From the NCBI RefSeq assembly GCF_051991245.1, contig NC_135411.1, forward strand, positions 66,423,767 to 66,487,766: a stretch of 64,000 nt of DNA, in the 5' to 3' direction. This document shows positions 22,030 to 35,987 of this stretch, piece by piece (within the stretch, counting starts at the first letter, position 1; each line of letters begins with the position of its first letter). The stretch comes from Festucalex cinctus. Taxonomy: Eukaryota; Chordata; Actinopteri; Syngnathiformes; Syngnathidae. The notes under the pieces are model-generated. The model worked only from the letters and a program-made list of their open reading frames with translations. It made no database searches and had not been told where the DNA came from. Both the position numbers and the translations under genes were made by a program.

Positions 22030-22293
22030 AATTTTTCGAACGAAAAACAATAGGGACCTCGCAGCGGTCGCTGCTCGGGCCCTAATAATAAGAATTCCTT
22101 CAGGAACAATAGGGACCTCGCAGCCGTCGGTGCTCGGGCCCTAATAATAATAATAAGAAGAAGAATTCCTACAAAAACAATAGGGCCTCGCAGCGGCACC
22201 GCCGCCGCCGCTGCTCGGGCCCTAAAAAGAATAATAATAAGAATTCCTTCAGGAACAATAGGGACCTCGCAGCGGTCGCTGCTCGGGCCCTAA
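22030..22293 (+). repeat. Four short terminal hairpin modules
   Basis: Each runs from a GAATTCC-like start, through AACAATAGGGACCTCGCAGC, to GCTCGGGCCCTAA. The 3' part folds as GCAGC-GGTC-GCTGC. One copy carries a (GCC)n expansion instead of GGTC. Modules are separated by AAT/AAG runs. Confidence 0.9.
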
Positions 22294-24897
22294 CTAGAGC
22301 TGCGAGCAGCTATAAAGGGCCCTCGCAGCCCGGGCCACGTTGGGGTACTTGCACGTTGGGGTACTTGCACGTTGGGGTACTGGCACATTGGGGTACTGGC
22401 ATATTGGAAGCAAAATTTCTTTGAAAATGGCATAATAAACGTTTACATGTAGAATATTTTTTTGCCAGTGTGTGTATCAAGCTCAACGGGTTTTGGTGAT
22501 TGTTAAGACCTGCAAAAATCAGCGTCCTTTTTTATTTTTAGGCAATGAGTTGCCCTGATTGGTATTTTTTTGTAAAAGTGTATATACACATCATCGCTCG
22601 TTGTACTCATTGCACAATGTTACTTTTATTGTCCAAAGGGGCAATCAAAAATGAATAAAACAAAATGGAAACGTACATACGTTTGGATCGGTGTGAAGCC
22701 AGTGAACAATTTGAGTGGTGGAAACTAAAAGAATATTCATAAATGACTTAGTTATCACACTTAGAATGAGTGTACATTTTTTGTACAAAATACCGTATGT
22801 GGGGTATTTTTTATTTTTTTTTATATAAGCCTCAAGGGCTAGGTGGCGCTGTATTTATAACTGAATGTTGTCATAGAGATACCTTCAGGCCTTGATTATA
22901 AGCATACATGTCAAGTGTGGGATTTTTTTTGGAGCATGTACCGTGGAGTTATTAAGCATATCCTTCATTCACGATATTGCTTTTAATGTCCATAGAGGCT
23001 ATCAAAAATAAATAAAAATATATATATGTTTGGATAAGTCTGATGCCAGTGAACATTTTGAGTGGTGGAAACAAAAAGAATATTCATAAATGACTTAGTT
23101 ATCACACTTAGAATGAGTTTACATTTTTTGTACAAAATACCGTATGTGGAGTATTTTTTTTTTTATGCCTCAAGGGCTAGGTGGCGCTGCATATATAACT
23201 GAATGTTGTCATAGAGATAGCTTCAGGCCTTGACGATAAACATACATGTCAAGTTTGGGATTTTTTGGAGCATGTACCGGGGAGTTATTATGCATATCCT
23301 TTTTCAGTGCGAAACACAAATTTTGATGCCCCGCCTTCATCATATAGTATTTCGAAAGGTCAAGATTTTTCCCCCTGTCGTTGGCTCAGGTCTTGACATG
23401 GTCCAGGTCAAGTCTTAACTCAGTCAGATGAAACGTGTAGGAGAAGTGAGCAAAAGTCTGCGCCCTGTGAATGTGCAAAAATGGTCAAAAATGGGACATT
23501 CAAAAATTCGTAGCTCACTTCCTGTTCATTTTAGCATATGGGTCCAAGAGACTTTTTTGTAGGTCTTGGGCTCCCTCATACACCTAAAAATATTCGTCGT
23601 TCTTGCTTAAACGTACAACCGGGGCTGCTTCGTTAAAAACGTCTAGGGGGCGCTATTGAGTCATTTTTGTAAAAATAGCACAATCAACAATAAAATATTG
23701 CTCATTTTACCAGGCCAGATGTGTGTGCCAAGTTTCATGAGTTTCTGTGCATGTTTAGACCCTCAAAACTGGCGTTGTTTTCTTGGCGAACAGCGCTTAG
23801 CCACACCCACAGCAATTCGCGAAAACTCACAAACTTCGTGTTGTGACATCATGAAGGCCGAAACCCTCATCTGAGCAAATATGAGGTAGGTCCAGTTAAC
23901 GTGTTTGGAGAAAAACGTAGAAGAAAATTCGTAATAAAAAAAATTGCCACTAGGTGGCGCTATCAGTTAGATTAAATATAAGTCAGTAGATGTCTTTAGG
24001 GCTGGACTCTCATCAAATGTGTGAAATTTTGAGAAGATAGGATCATCTCGGTCAAGTTAATGCAGCTTTTATTTTCACGAAAAATCTTCAGACTTTGCGT
24101 CACCGTAGCGGCCACGCCCTTTGGCGAAAAGTTACAATATTCGGTGTGGGGCATGATCAACATCTTAAGCCTTTTCTGACCAATTTTCAAATGGATCCCT
24201 TCAACAAGCTCAGCACAGTAGCTAAAAACGTAAAGTATGACATTTATTGTAACCACTAGGTGGCGCTATATGTATAACTGAATTTTATCATATAGATGTT
24301 TTCAGGCCGTGACTATTACGTTGCCTGAGAAGTTTGAGATTTTTTGGAGCTTGAACATGGGAGTTATTAAGCATTTGCTCTTTCTGGACAAATGAAATTT
24401 TAAAGGCAATATTTGATGCCCCGCCCCCGTCATATAGTATTTCAAAAAGGCAAGATGTTTTGCCCAGTTTTTCTCTCAGGTCTTGAGATGATAAATGCCA
24501 AGTTTGAAGTCAATTGGATGAAAAATGTTTGCAAAGTGGGAAAAAGCATGACCACAGTGAATGTGCCAAAATAGGCCAAAATTGGACATAAAAAAATTCA
24601 TAGCTCACTTCCTGTACATTTTAGCTACATGGTCCCAATAGACTTTTTTTGTGCGTCTCGGGGTGCTACACGTGCTTGCCAATTTTTGTTGCTCTAGCAC
24701 AAACGTGCCGGGCTTGGTTTTTATTTTTCTACGCTAGGGGGCGCTATCGAGTCGCATTGTTATGACGACTTAATAATATCAAATTTTTTGCCGGGCCTGA
24801 GGAGTGTGCAAAGTTCGGTGAGTTTTCGTGAATGTTTAGGTACCCAAAATCGCGATCGTTTGCGGAGAATAAAGAAGAAGAAGAAGAAGAAGAATAA
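22294..24897 (+). repeat. Array unit U1 (type A)
   Basis: Complete 5' end with four 16-bp repeats (about 22334-22400). Two copies of the GCCAGTGAAC-type submodule (about 22700 and 23045). Ends in a (GAA)n run with no terminal module. Confidence 0.9.
23944..23962 (+). promoter_or_regulatory. CTCF-core-like motif (U1)
   Basis: Same 19-bp site as in U0, with related copies at 23643, 24253 and 24732 in the same orientation. Confidence 0.4.
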
Positions 24898-27488
24898 CTA
24901 GAGCTGCGAGCAGCTATAAAGGGCCCTCGCAACCCGGGCCACGTTGGGGTACTTGCACGTCGGGGTACTGGCACGTTGGGGTACTGTCAAATCGGACAAG
25001 GACCATCTAAAATGTTTTTGACAAGCTTTGTGAGTGCAAAAGGCCAAAGATGGTGTGCAATTCCCAAAATAAATTCAAAATGGCGGACTTCCTTTTAGGT
25101 TTAGCATACGGCTACAGAATACTTTTTGTAGGTCTTAAGCTAATAGGTATGCCTCCCAGTTTTCACAAATCTAGGTCAAGTCATCTTTAGTTGTGTATCG
25201 CTTGAATCATACAATTGGAAATGCTCCATAAAAATGCATAAAGGGCGCTATTGAGCACAACGTTGGGTTACTTGCACGTCAGGGTACTGGCACGTTGGGG
25301 TACTGTTACATGGAACAAGGACCATTTAAAATGTTAGTTTTTTCCATGCCTTGTCTGTGCAAAGTTTAATGAAAGAGGCCAAAAATGATGTATAATTCCC
25401 AAAATAAAATCAAAATAGCGGACTTCCTCTTTGGTTTGGCAAATGTCTACATAATACTTTCTTGTAGGTATTAGGCTTATAGGGGTCTGTCCTAATTTTC
25501 ACAAATCTAGCAGAATCATACAATCGGAAATACTTCATAAAAATGTCTAGAGGGCGCTATTTATTGCAAATTGCACAATAAATCTCTAAAAATTCATGTT
25601 CATGACAAGTCTGATGTGTTTGCAAAGTTTCATGAGTTTTCACACATGTATAGATAAAAAAACAAAGCAGCACTTTACTTGGCAAACAATGCATCGCTAT
25701 AGCAGCAGCGTGCGACAAAATAAAAAACCTTCGATAACTTTGCATCTTAAACATCTTAAGATGAAACACACCAAGTTTGAAGACGGTCGGATGAACTTTG
25801 TACGAGGAGTTCGTTAAAATATGACCCCTGAAAAAGGCCACAAAAAATGGCAACAAATCCCATCGTAAATCAAAATGGCAGACTTCCTGTTTTGTTTAGC
25901 ACATGGTTCCAAGAGACTTTTTTGTACATCGTGGGCTCTTATGTATGCCTGCAAATTATCATCGCGCTAGGTGAAACGTACAACCGGGAATGCTTCGTTA
26001 AAGAGGAGTTTTCTAGCTCAAAATGTGATGCCCGGCCCCTGGGGGACTTCCTGTTGGGTTTAGCACATGGCACCAAGAGACTTTTTTGTACATTGTGGGC
26101 TGTTACATATGTCTACAAATTTTTGTAGGTCTAGCTACTTCGTACAACTGGGAATGCTTCATTAAGAAGGATTTTTTTCCTTTGCAAAAAGTGCATGCCA
26201 CGACAACAGCGTGCGACGAAATAAAGAGCTTTCAATAACTTTTCATCCTCAACATCTTAAGATGAGTCACACCAAGTTTGAAGATGATCGGATAAACTCT
26301 GTAGGAGGAGTTCGTTAAAATATGACCCCTATGAAATGGCCCAAAAAATGGCAACACATTCCAAAGTAAATCAAAATGGCGGACGTCCTGTTAGGTTTAG
26401 CACATGGTTCAAAAAGAGTTTTTTGTACCTCGAGGGCTGTTATATACCTCTACAAATTTTGGTAACTCTAGGTGAAACATACAGCCGGGTATGCTTTGTT
26501 AAAGAGGAGTTTTTTAGCTCAAAATGTGATGCCCGGCCCCTGGGGGACTTCCTGTTGGGTTTAGCACAGGGCACCAAGAGACTTTTTTGTACATCTTGGG
26601 CTGTTACATATGTCAACAAATTTTCGTAGCTCTCGCTGCTTCGTACAAATGGGAATGCTTCTTTAAGGATATTTTTTTTCCTTTGCAAACAGTGCATGCC
26701 ATGACAACAGCGTGCGACGAAATACAAAGCTTTCAATAACTTTTCATCTTCAACATCTTAAGATGAATCACACCAAGTTTGAAGATGATCGGATAAACAC
26801 TGTAGGAGGAGTTCGTTAAAATAAGACCCCAATGAAATGGCCAAAAAAATGGCAACACGTTCCAAAATAAATCAAAATGGTGGACTTCCTGTGAGGTTTA
26901 GCATATGGTTCAAAAAGAGTTTTTTGTAGGTCATAGCCTGTTACATATGTGTACCAATTTTCATAGCTCCAGATTAAACGTACAACCGGCAATGCTTCGT
27001 GAAGTAAGAATTTTTAAACTCTAAATTTGATGCGTCGCCGCCATCATATAGTATATCAAAAACTTTAGATTTTTTACAATGATGTTGTCCCAGGTGTTGA
27101 GATGGTCCATCCCAAGTTTGAAGTCAATCGGGTTAACCGTGTAGGAGAAGCGGGCAAAAGTATGACCCCTGTAAATGTGCAAAACTGGGCCAAAATTGGA
27201 CATTCAGATGATCATACCTCACTTTCTGTCTATTTTAGGGTACACACATCAAAGAGGTTTTTGTTCATCTGGATGTGCTACGGGTGCCACACAATTTTCG
27301 TCGCCATAGGACAATCGTAGAGGGACAGGGATCCGTTTAACCTATGTAGGTGGCGCTATGGAGCCATTTTTCTGTTATCATGTATGGCGACTTTAAAATA
27401 TCTAATTTTTCGCCAGGCCTGATGTGCGTGTAAAGTTTGGTGAGTTTTCGTTCACGTTTAGCGTCTCAAAAATGCGATTGTTTGCGGA

Positions 27489-27524
<36 letters not shown>
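24898..27524 (+). repeat. Array unit U2 (type B)
   Basis: 2.63 kb. Contains a second internal set of 16-bp repeats near 25260-25305 and submodules with GATGCCCGGCCCCTGGGGGA. Ends in a long (AAT)n run (27489-27524). Very close to U8. Confidence 0.9.
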
Positions 27525-27525
<1 letters not shown>

Positions 27526-30137
27526 TAGAGCTGCGAGCAGCTATAAAGGGCCCTCGCAACCTGGGCCACGTTGGGGTACTTGCACGTCGGGGTACTGGCA
27601 CGTTGGGGTACTGTCAAATCGGACAAGGACCATCTAAAATGTTTTTGACAAGCTTTGTGAGTGCAAAAGGCCAAAGATGGTGTGCAATTCCCAAAATAAA
27701 TTCAAAATGGCGGACTTCCTTTTAGGTTTAGCATACGGCTACAGAATACTTTTTGTAGGTCTTAAGCTAATAGGTATGCCTCCCAGTTTTCACAAATCTA
27801 GGTCCAGTCATCTTTAGTTGTGTATCGCTTGAATCATACAATTGGAAATGCTCCATAAAAATGCATAGAGGGCGCTATTGAGCACAACGTTGGGTTACTT
27901 GCACGTCAGGGTACTGGCACGTTGGGGTACTGTTACATGGAACAAGGACCATTTAAAATGTTAGTTTTTTCCATGCCTTGTCTGTGCAAAGTTTAATGAA
28001 AGAGGCCAAAAATGATGTATAATTCCCAAAATAAAATCAAAATAGCGGACTTCCTCTTTGGTTTGGCAAATGGCTACATAATACTTTTTTGTAGGTATTA
28101 GGCTGATAGGGGTCTGTCCTAATTTTCACAAATCTAGCAGAATCATACAATCGGAAATACTTCATAAAAATGTCTAGAGGGCGCTATTTATTGCAAATTG
28201 CACAATAAATCTCTAAAAATTCATGTTCATGACAAGTCTGATGTGTTTGCAAAGTTTCATGAGTTTTCACACATGTATAGTTAAAAAAACAAAGCAGCAC
28301 TTTACTTGGCAAACAATGCATCGCTATAGCAGCAGTGTGCGACAAAATAAAAAACTTTCGATAAGTTTGGATCTTAAACATCTTAAGATGAAACACACCA
28401 AGTTTGAAGACGGTCGGATGAACTTTGTACGAGGAGTTCGTTAAAATATGACCCCTGAAAAAGGCCACAAAAAATGGCAACAAATCCCATCGTAAATCAA
28501 AATGGCAGACTTCCTGTTTGGTTTAGCACATGGTTCCAAGAGACTTTTTTGTACATCGTGGGCTCTTATGTATGCCTGCAAATTATCATCGCGCTAGGTG
28601 AAACGTACAACCGGGAATGCTTCGTTAAAGAGGAGTTTTCTAGCTCAAAATGTGATGCCCGGCCCCTGGGGGACTTCCTGTTGGGTTTAGCACATGGCAC
28701 CAAGAGACTTTTTTGTACACTGTGGGCTGTTACATATGTCTACAATTTTTTGTAGCTCTAGCTACTTCGTACAACTGGGAATGCTTCATTAAGAGGGATT
28801 TTTTTCCTTTGCAAAAAGTGCATGCCACGACAACAGCGTGCGACGAAATAAAGAGCTTTCAATAACTTTTCATCCTCAACATCTTAAGATGAGTCACACC
28901 AAGTTTGAAGATGATCGGATAAACTCTGTAGGAGGAGTTCGTTAAAATATGACCCCTATGAAATGGCCCAAAAAATGGCAACACATTCCAAAGTAAATAA
29001 AAATGGCGGACATCCTGTTAGGTTTAGCATATGGTTCAAAAAGAGTTTTTTGTACCTCGAGGGCTGTTATATACCTCTACAAATTTTGGTAACTCTAGGT
29101 GAAACGTACAGCCGGGTATGCTTTGTTAAAGAGGAGTTTTTTAGCTTAAAATGTGATGCCCGGCCCCTGGGGGACTTCCTGTTGGGTTTAGCACAGGGCA
29201 CCAAGAGACTTTTTTGTACATCTTGGGCTGTTACATATGTCTACAAATTTTCGTAGCTCTAGCTGCTTCGTACAACTGGCAATGCTTCTTTAAGGATATT
29301 TTTTTTCCTTTGCAAACAGTGCATGCCATGACAACAGCGTGCGACGAAATACAAAGCTTTCAATAACTTTTCATCTTCAACATCTTAAGATGAATCACAC
29401 CAAGTTTGAAGATGATCGGATAAACACTGTAGGAGGAGTTCGTTAAAATAAGACCCCAATGAAATGGCCAAAAAAAATGGCAACACGTTCCAAAATAAAT
29501 CAAAATGGCGGACTTCCTGTGAGGTTTAGCATATGGTTCAAAAAGAGTTTTTTGTAGGTCATAGCCTGTTACATATGTGTACAAATTTTCGTAGCTCTAG
29601 ATTAAACGTACAACCGGCAATGCTTCATGAAGTAAGAATTTTTAAACTCTAAATTTGATGCGTCGCCGACGTCATATAGTATATCAAAAACTTTAGATTT
29701 TTTACAATGATGTTGTCCCAGGTGTTGAGATGGTCCATCCCAAGTTTGAAGTTAATCGGGTTAACCGTGTAGGAGAAGCGGGCAAAAGTATGACCCCTGT
29801 AAATGTGCAAAACTGGGCCAAAATTGGACAGTCAGATGATCATACCTCACTTTCTGTCTATTTTAGGGTACACACATCAAAGAGGTTTTTGTTCATCTGG
29901 ATGTGCTACGGTTGCCACACAATTTTCGTCGCCATAGGACAATCGTAGCGGGACAGGGATCCGTTTAACCTATGTAGGTGGCGCTATGGAGCCATTTTTC
30001 TGTTATCATGTATGGCGACTTTAAAATATCAAATTTTTCGCCAGGCCTGATGTGCGTGTAAAGTTTGGTGAGTTTTCGTTCACGTTTAGCGTCTCAAAAA
30101 TGCGATTGTTTGCGGAGAAGAATAATAATAAGAATAA
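27525..30137 (+). repeat. Array unit U3 (type B)
   Basis: 2.61 kb, same module order as U2 throughout and differing by scattered substitutions. Ends in a short GAA/AAT run. Confidence 0.9.
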
Positions 30138-33100
30138 CTAGAGCTGCGAGCAGCTATAAAGGGCCCTCGCAACCCGTGCCACGTTGGGGTATTTGCACGT
30201 CGGGGTACTGGCACGTTAGGGTACTGTTTCATAAGAAACCGTCTAAATTGTAAATGTTTTGCCATGCTTTTTGTGTTTGTTCACATTGCTATGGAATGCT
30301 TTGTCGAGGTATTCGGCTGATAGGTATGCCTCCCAATATTCACACATCTAGCTGAATCATATAAAAAAAAAAATTCTTTGCAAACAATGCATCGCTACAG
30401 CAAAGGCGTGCCACGTTGGGGTACTTGCACGTCGGGGTACTGGCACGTTGGGGTACTGTCAAATAGGACAAGGACCATCTAAAATGTTTTTGACAAGCCT
30501 TGTGTGTGCAAAGTTTAATCAAAACGCAAAATATGGTGCGCAATTCCCAAAATAAATTCAAAATGGCGGACTTCCTTTTAGGTTTAGCATACGGCTACAG
30601 AATACTTTTTGTAGGTCTTAAGCTAATAGGTATGCCTCCCAGTTTTCACAAATCTAGGTCAAGTCATCTTTAGTTGTGTATCGCTTGAATCATACAATTG
30701 GAAATGCTCCATAAAAATGCATAGAGGGCGCTATTGAGCACAACGTTGGGTTACTTGCACGTCAGGGTACTGGCACGTTGGGGTACTGTTACATGGAACA
30801 AGGACCATTTAAAATGTTAGTTTTTTCCATGCCTTGTCTGTGCAAAGTTTAATGAAGAAGGCCAAAAATTATGTATAATTCCCAAAATAAAATCAAAATA
30901 GCGGACTTCCTCTTTGGTTTGGCAAATGGCTACATAATACTTTTTTGTAGGTCTAGCATAATCATACAATCGGAAATGCTTCATAAAAATGTCTAGAGGG
31001 CGCTATTTATTGCAAATTGCACAATAAATCTCTGAAAATTCATGTTCATGACAAGTCTGATGTGTTTGCAAAGTTTCATGAGTTTTCATGTGTATAAAAA
31101 AAAAAAAAAGCAGCACTTGACAACTGTTACATGGAACAAGGACCATTTAAAATGTTAGTTTTTTCCATGCCTTGTCTGTGCAAAGTTGAATGAAAAAGGC
31201 CAAAAATGATGTATAATTCCCAAAATAAAATCAAAATAGCGGACTTCCTCTTTGGTTTGGCAAATGGCTACGTAATACTTTTTTGTAGGTCTAGCATAAT
31301 CATACAATCGGAAATGCTTCATAAAAAGGTCTAGAGGGCGCTATTTATTGCAAATTGCACAATAAATCTCTGAAAATTCATGTTCATGACAAGTCTGATG
31401 TGTTTGCAAACTTCCATGAGTTTTCATGTGTATAAAAAAAAAAAAGCAGCACTTGACAAACAATGCATTGCTATGGCAACAGCATGTTACAAAATAAAAA
31501 ACTTTCGATTACTTTGCATCTTAAACATCTTAAGATGAAACACACCAAGTTTGAAGACAGTCGGATAAATTTTGTAGGAGGGGTTCGTTAAAATATGACC
31601 CCTGAAAGTTTTTCCTTGCCCGGTTGGAGGGTTAGATCAGGGGATGTCGCAACTTGTTTGTGGTTAAGTGCTACAGAAGTAAATGTGTCTTAACAACCTC
31701 ATGATTGAATGTGTTTTCAATTCTCTAGGATGTGATTGGATTGTATCAATTAAATGTTCTTATAACTGATTCAGTGAGTAGTAAAAATAGTGTGTCAAGT
31801 ATAATGACATGAAATATAAGGAATACAAAAAACAAAACAAGAACCCTCTAAATTACACATTTTGTTCCAGGCTTTATGTGCGTGCATAGTTTGAGTATAC
31901 ACCTAGGTTTAGGCCAGGAGTGTTCAAACCTTTTGCAAAGAGGGCCGGGTATGGTAAGGTGAAAATGTGTGGGGCCTAATCAACCATTTAGTTTAGCCTG
32001 ACATAATTTTTTTACATGCATATGTAAATATATATATGTGGACAAATGTGTACATATGTCTACAAATTTTTGTAGCTCGAGCTGCTTCGTCCAACTGGGA
32101 ACGCTGCATTAAGAAGGATTTTTTTTTCCTTTGCCAACAGTGCATGCCACGACAACAGCGTGCGACGAAATAAAAAGCTTTCAATAACTTTTCATCGTCA
32201 ACATCTTAAGATGAATCACACCAAGTTTGAAGATGATCGGATAAACTCTGTAGGAGGAGTTCGTTAAAATAAGACCCCTATGAAATGGCCAAAAAAATGG
32301 CAACATGTTCCAAAGTAAATCAAAATGGCAGACTTCCTGTTAGGTTTAGCATATGGTTCAAAAAGAGTTTTTTCTACCTCGAGGGCTGTTACATATGTCT
32401 TCAAATTTTGGTCACTCTAGGTGAAACGTACAGCCGGAAATGCTTCATTAAGTAAAAATTTTGAAATGCAAAATTTGATGCCCTGCCTCTGGCGGACTTC
32501 CTGTTAGGTTTAGCATATGGCACCAACAGGCTTTTTTGTAGATCATAGTCTGTTACATATGTGTACCAATTTTCGTAGCTCTAGATTAAACGTATAACCG
32601 GCAATACTTCAGATGAAACATGCCAAAGAATGAAGACAATCTTTGACAAGTTTTGTAGAAAATATGAGGCCTATAAAAGGCCCCCAAAAAATGGCTACAA
32701 ATAGCAAAGTAAATCAAAATGCCGGACTTCCTGTTTGGCTTAGCACATGGTTCTAAAAGACTTTTTTGTACATCGTGGGCTCTTATGTATGCCTCCAAAT
32801 TATCATAGCGCTAGGTGAAAGGTACAACCGGGAATGCTTCGTTAAAGAGGAGTTTTTTAGCTCAAAAAGTGATGCCCGGCCCTTGCGGGACTTCCTGTTG
32901 GGTTTAGCACAAAGCAGCAAGAGACTTTTTTGTACATCGTGGGCTGTTACATATGTCTACAAATTTTCGGAGCTCTAGCTGCTTCGTACAACTGAGAATT
33001 CTTCATTAAGAAGAATTTTTTTCCTTTGCAAACAAGTGCATGCCACGACAACAGCGTGCAGCGAAATAAAAAGCTTTCAATAACTTTTCATCTTCAACAT

Positions 33101-34024
33101 CTTAAGATGAATCACACCAAGTTTGAAGATGATCGGATAAACTCTGTAAGAGGAGTTCGTTAAAATAGGACCCCTATGAAATGGCCAAAAAAATGGGAAC
33201 ACGTTCCAAAGTAAATCAAAATGGTGGACTTTCTGTTAGGTTTAGCATATGGTTCAAAAAGAGTTTTTTGTACCTTGAGGGCTGTTACATATGTCTTTAA
33301 ATTTTGGTAACTCTAGGTGAAACGTACAGCCGGGAATGCTTCATTAAGTAAGAATTTTGAAACTCAAAATTTGATGCCCCGCCTCTGGCGGACTTCCTGT
33401 TGGGTTTAGCATATGGCACCAACAGACTTTTTTGTAGGTCATAGTCTGTTACATATGTGTACCAATTTTCGTAGCTCTAGGTTAAACATACAACCGGCAA
33501 TACTACGTTTAGTAAGTGTTTTGAAACTCTAAATTTGATGCCCCACCGCCGTCATATAGTATGTCGAAAACTTTAGATTTTTTACCATGGTGTTGTCCCA
33601 GGTCTTGAGATGGTACATCCCAAGTTTGAAGTCAATTGGATTAACCGTGTAGGAGAAGCAGGCAAAAGTATGACCCCTGTAAATGTGCAAAAATTGGCCA
33701 AAATTTGACATTTAAATACTCATATCTCACTTCCTGTCTATTTTAGGGTACACACATCAAAGAGGTTTTTGTTCATCTGGATGTGCTACAGGTGCCACAC
33801 AATTTTCATAGCCGTCGGACAATCGTTGCGGGCCAGGGATCTGTTTAACCTATGTAGGTGGCGCTATGGAGCCATTTTTCTGTTATCACCTATGGCGACT
33901 TTAAAATATCAAATTTTTCGCCAGGCCTGACGTGTGTGTAAAGTTTGGTGAGTTTCCGTTCACGTTTAGTGTCTCAAAAATGTGATTGTTTGCGGAAAAG
34001 AATAATAACAAATAAAAAGAAGAA
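30138..34024 (+). repeat. Array unit U4 (type C)
   Basis: 3.89 kb. The 5' part reads GTGCCACGTTGGGGTATTTG. There are three internal sets of 16-bp repeats, a duplicated CTGTTACATGGAACAAGG submodule, and a foreign fragment at 31607-32051. Nearly identical to U6 and U10. Confidence 0.9.
31607..32051. repeat. Foreign fragment captured in type C units (U4 copy)
   Basis: About 445 bp, from AGTTTTTCCTTGCCCGG to the (TA)n stretch before TGTGTACATATG, unrelated to array submodules. It contains GTTCAAACCTTTTGCAAAGA, a fragment of an interspersed-repeat type. Identical positions are occupied in U6, U9 and U10. Confidence 0.8.
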
Positions 34025-34623
34025 CTAGAGCTGCGAGCAGCTATAAAGGGCCCTCGCAACCCGGGCCACGTTGGGGTATATGCAAGTCGGGGGACTTGCA
34101 CGTTGGGGTACTGTTAAATAGACAAGGACCATGGAAAATAGAAATGCATTTGCCGTGCCTTGTGTGTAAAAAGGTGCAGTAAAAGGCCAAAAATGATGCA
34201 CAATTCCCAAAATAAATTCAAAAGTGTGGACTTTCTGATGTGTGTGCAAAGTTTCATGAAAAGTCGCTCGTTTGATATTCAAAACCAGCATCTGTTCATT
34301 TGAAAACATTGCATGGCACAGAGATGGTGTGTGATCAAATAAAAAGCTTTTTGATGACTCTTAATGTGGTGTCGCTGTGCAACACATATGTATTCATGAC
34401 ATAGTGAAGTATTGTGACAGTTTTGTAGGGTCCAGCAAACAGTAAATGTGTGACAGTTATTCAAGAAAAAATGTAGCTTTGAAGCAGGCTAACCAATGAC
34501 ATCATCTAAAGGGGAAAAAAGCACATGAGCAAGCATAGGTATAAGTAGAGGAGAAAAAGAGATGAAAGAAGTGCGAGAGATGGAACAGGAGAGGAATGCA
34601 GCTGTTTATGTATAGCTGTTGTA

Positions 34624-34843
34624 ACAGGACAGATTAAATAACACTTTAACCTGGGGTTAACAGCGCCCTAGGACAGATAAACTCTTTAGTGTAAAAGTTT
34701 TCTGGGACAGATGAATCCCTTGGGGTCAAAGAGTTCGGGTTAGCACATAGTCTGTCTTAGGATAATGTAACCTCCATGGATGAATTAGTCCTAGGACGCT
34801 TTGACCTGCGGGCTAAAACTTCAGGGGGGTTAACCTGTCCTGT
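34624..34843. mobile_element. Short MITE with TA target duplication
   Basis: Inverted ends ACAGGACAG(A/G)TTAA, flanked by TA on both sides (34622-34623 and 34844-34845), as left by Tc1/mariner transposases. 220 bp with no coding capacity expected. Confidence 0.75.
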
Positions 34844-34914
34844 TATATTGTGATCATCGTCTTCGTGCATGTCCTCAGTGGCTTCTTCTGTCTGTGTGGC
34901 AGCATTTGATACAT
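34757..34914 (-). other. Exon-like frame 3 in U5 island, running into the MITE
   Basis: After acceptor TTCTACAG the minus strand is open to TAA at 34757-34759. It reads VSNAATQTEEATEDMHEDDD, then crosses the MITE end, with ARRSKRPRTNSSMEV. This frame does not join in phase to frame 2. Chance openness is possible. Confidence 0.25.
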
Positions 34915-35646
34915 CTGTAGAACAAAAAAGAATGAAGAATCATGTTAGATCTGTGAAGTTTGGTTGTCTTAGGTGTAGTTTACAGAACAGTCGTGTGCAT
35001 ATTTTTAGCATGGTAGTGTCTTAATACAAATGCATATTATGTAATGCACTGTATATGGATATTACAGACGTAATATTTGACGGTGATCTTATATTCATAG
35101 TTTTTGCCCGTTAATAAATAATATAGCTAGTAAGTAATAAGACACGCAAAAATGGTATAGTTGAATCCTCTGGGTCAAAAAGCAATGTTTTAGGATTGTG
35201 TGATGAAATGATGAATAAAAGTAAGGATACGACAGGTACATAAATGGTTATATATACACACGGACATATATATTTATACAGTATAACAGTGCCGCATGTA
35301 TTGGTTTTAAGGAAAGAGTTGAAAAGCAGTGTTCAGAAAAAAGCATAAGACGCACAAAGTACCATTTCACTACATGTAATAAGTTGTCAAGTAGACATGT
35401 GAATTAAGTGGTTAAGATAGTGGCTACTGTGCAAGTAAGCTTCAATTGTCTCTAAAAGGTTAGCATATGTGTTCTACATGATATCAATGGCTAGACGTGC
35501 TCGTGGAGAAACATTACAAACAGAAAAACACACTAAAGGTGCCTTTAACAAACCTGTTAATAAATGAGAACTTAATACATATATGTATGGCATACTGTAT
35601 ATGATTGAGAAAGTTGTCCTGTTTAGTTTATGTATTGTATACTTAC

Positions 35647-35730
35647 GGAAAAAAGTTGGCAATCTTTGCGTATGGAGATGATTAGAGGGTCTTTATCAAA
35701 AGAGAATTTGCTTGTTGATTTGTTCATGTT
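35647..35730 (-). other. Exon-like frame 2 in U5 island
   Basis: 84 nt between acceptor TTTCTACAG and donor TCC|GTAAGT on the minus strand. It reads NMNKSTSKFSFDKDPLII then SIRKDCQLFS and has an ATG as second codon. Strong splice signals on both sides suggest an exon of a captured or transposon-derived gene. Confidence 0.3.
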
Positions 35731-35878
35731 CTGTAGAAAAGCAAAGGAGTAGAAATAAATACAGTATCATACTTCATAAACATACAAGAAATTTGTAGCT
35801 GTATTAACCATTGTTGGTATTTGAAGTGATAATTTAGGAATAGAAGTGTAGTGATTGCAGAATTTATAGAGTGCTTAC

Positions 35879-35987
35879 CTTGTATGACTTTGTAGATGGA
35901 AATGTCTTTTGTTGAAAGAGCTCTTTGTTGTCTACTATATATGCAAGGACAAGCATAAGTAGGTGTGGTTATGAAGTACTTGACCAT
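35879..35987 (-). other. Exon-like frame 1 in U5 island
   Basis: Minus-strand ATG at 35987 opens 36 codons (MVKYFITTPTYACPC...) up to a good donor CAAG|GTAAGC at 35878. Joined in phase to the next exon-like frame it meets a stop, so if real it may be untranslated. No family recognised. Confidence 0.25.

Larger units (their letters stand above)
19839..22293 (+). repeat. Array unit U0 (type A, 5' truncated)
   Basis: Starts inside the 16-bp repeat zone, directly after the hAT end. It has one copy of the GCCAGTGAACAATTTGAG submodule (about 20175). Four CTAGGTGGCGCTAT-type motifs follow. It ends in a (GAA)n run (21996-22027) and four short terminal modules. Confidence 0.9.

Noticed and set aside
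22334..22400. Possible CRISPR-like array of 16-bp repeats
   Set aside because: Repeats are directly adjacent without spacers, in a vertebrate genome, at the start of each array unit.
25557..25856. 99-codon minus-strand frames in B units (also 28184, 45302)
   Set aside because: They cover the same submodules as the plus-strand frames, have no domain, and persist only because the units are nearly identical.
25847..26128. Recurring 93-97-codon open frames in array units (also 28474, 45592, 60382; 134 codons at 46081)
   Set aside because: Within one frame the same DNA submodule is read twice in different frames, giving different peptides (RLPVWFSTWF and then GDFLLGLAHG). The frames differ between copies by indels. 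They are by-products of the repeat, not a conserved protein.
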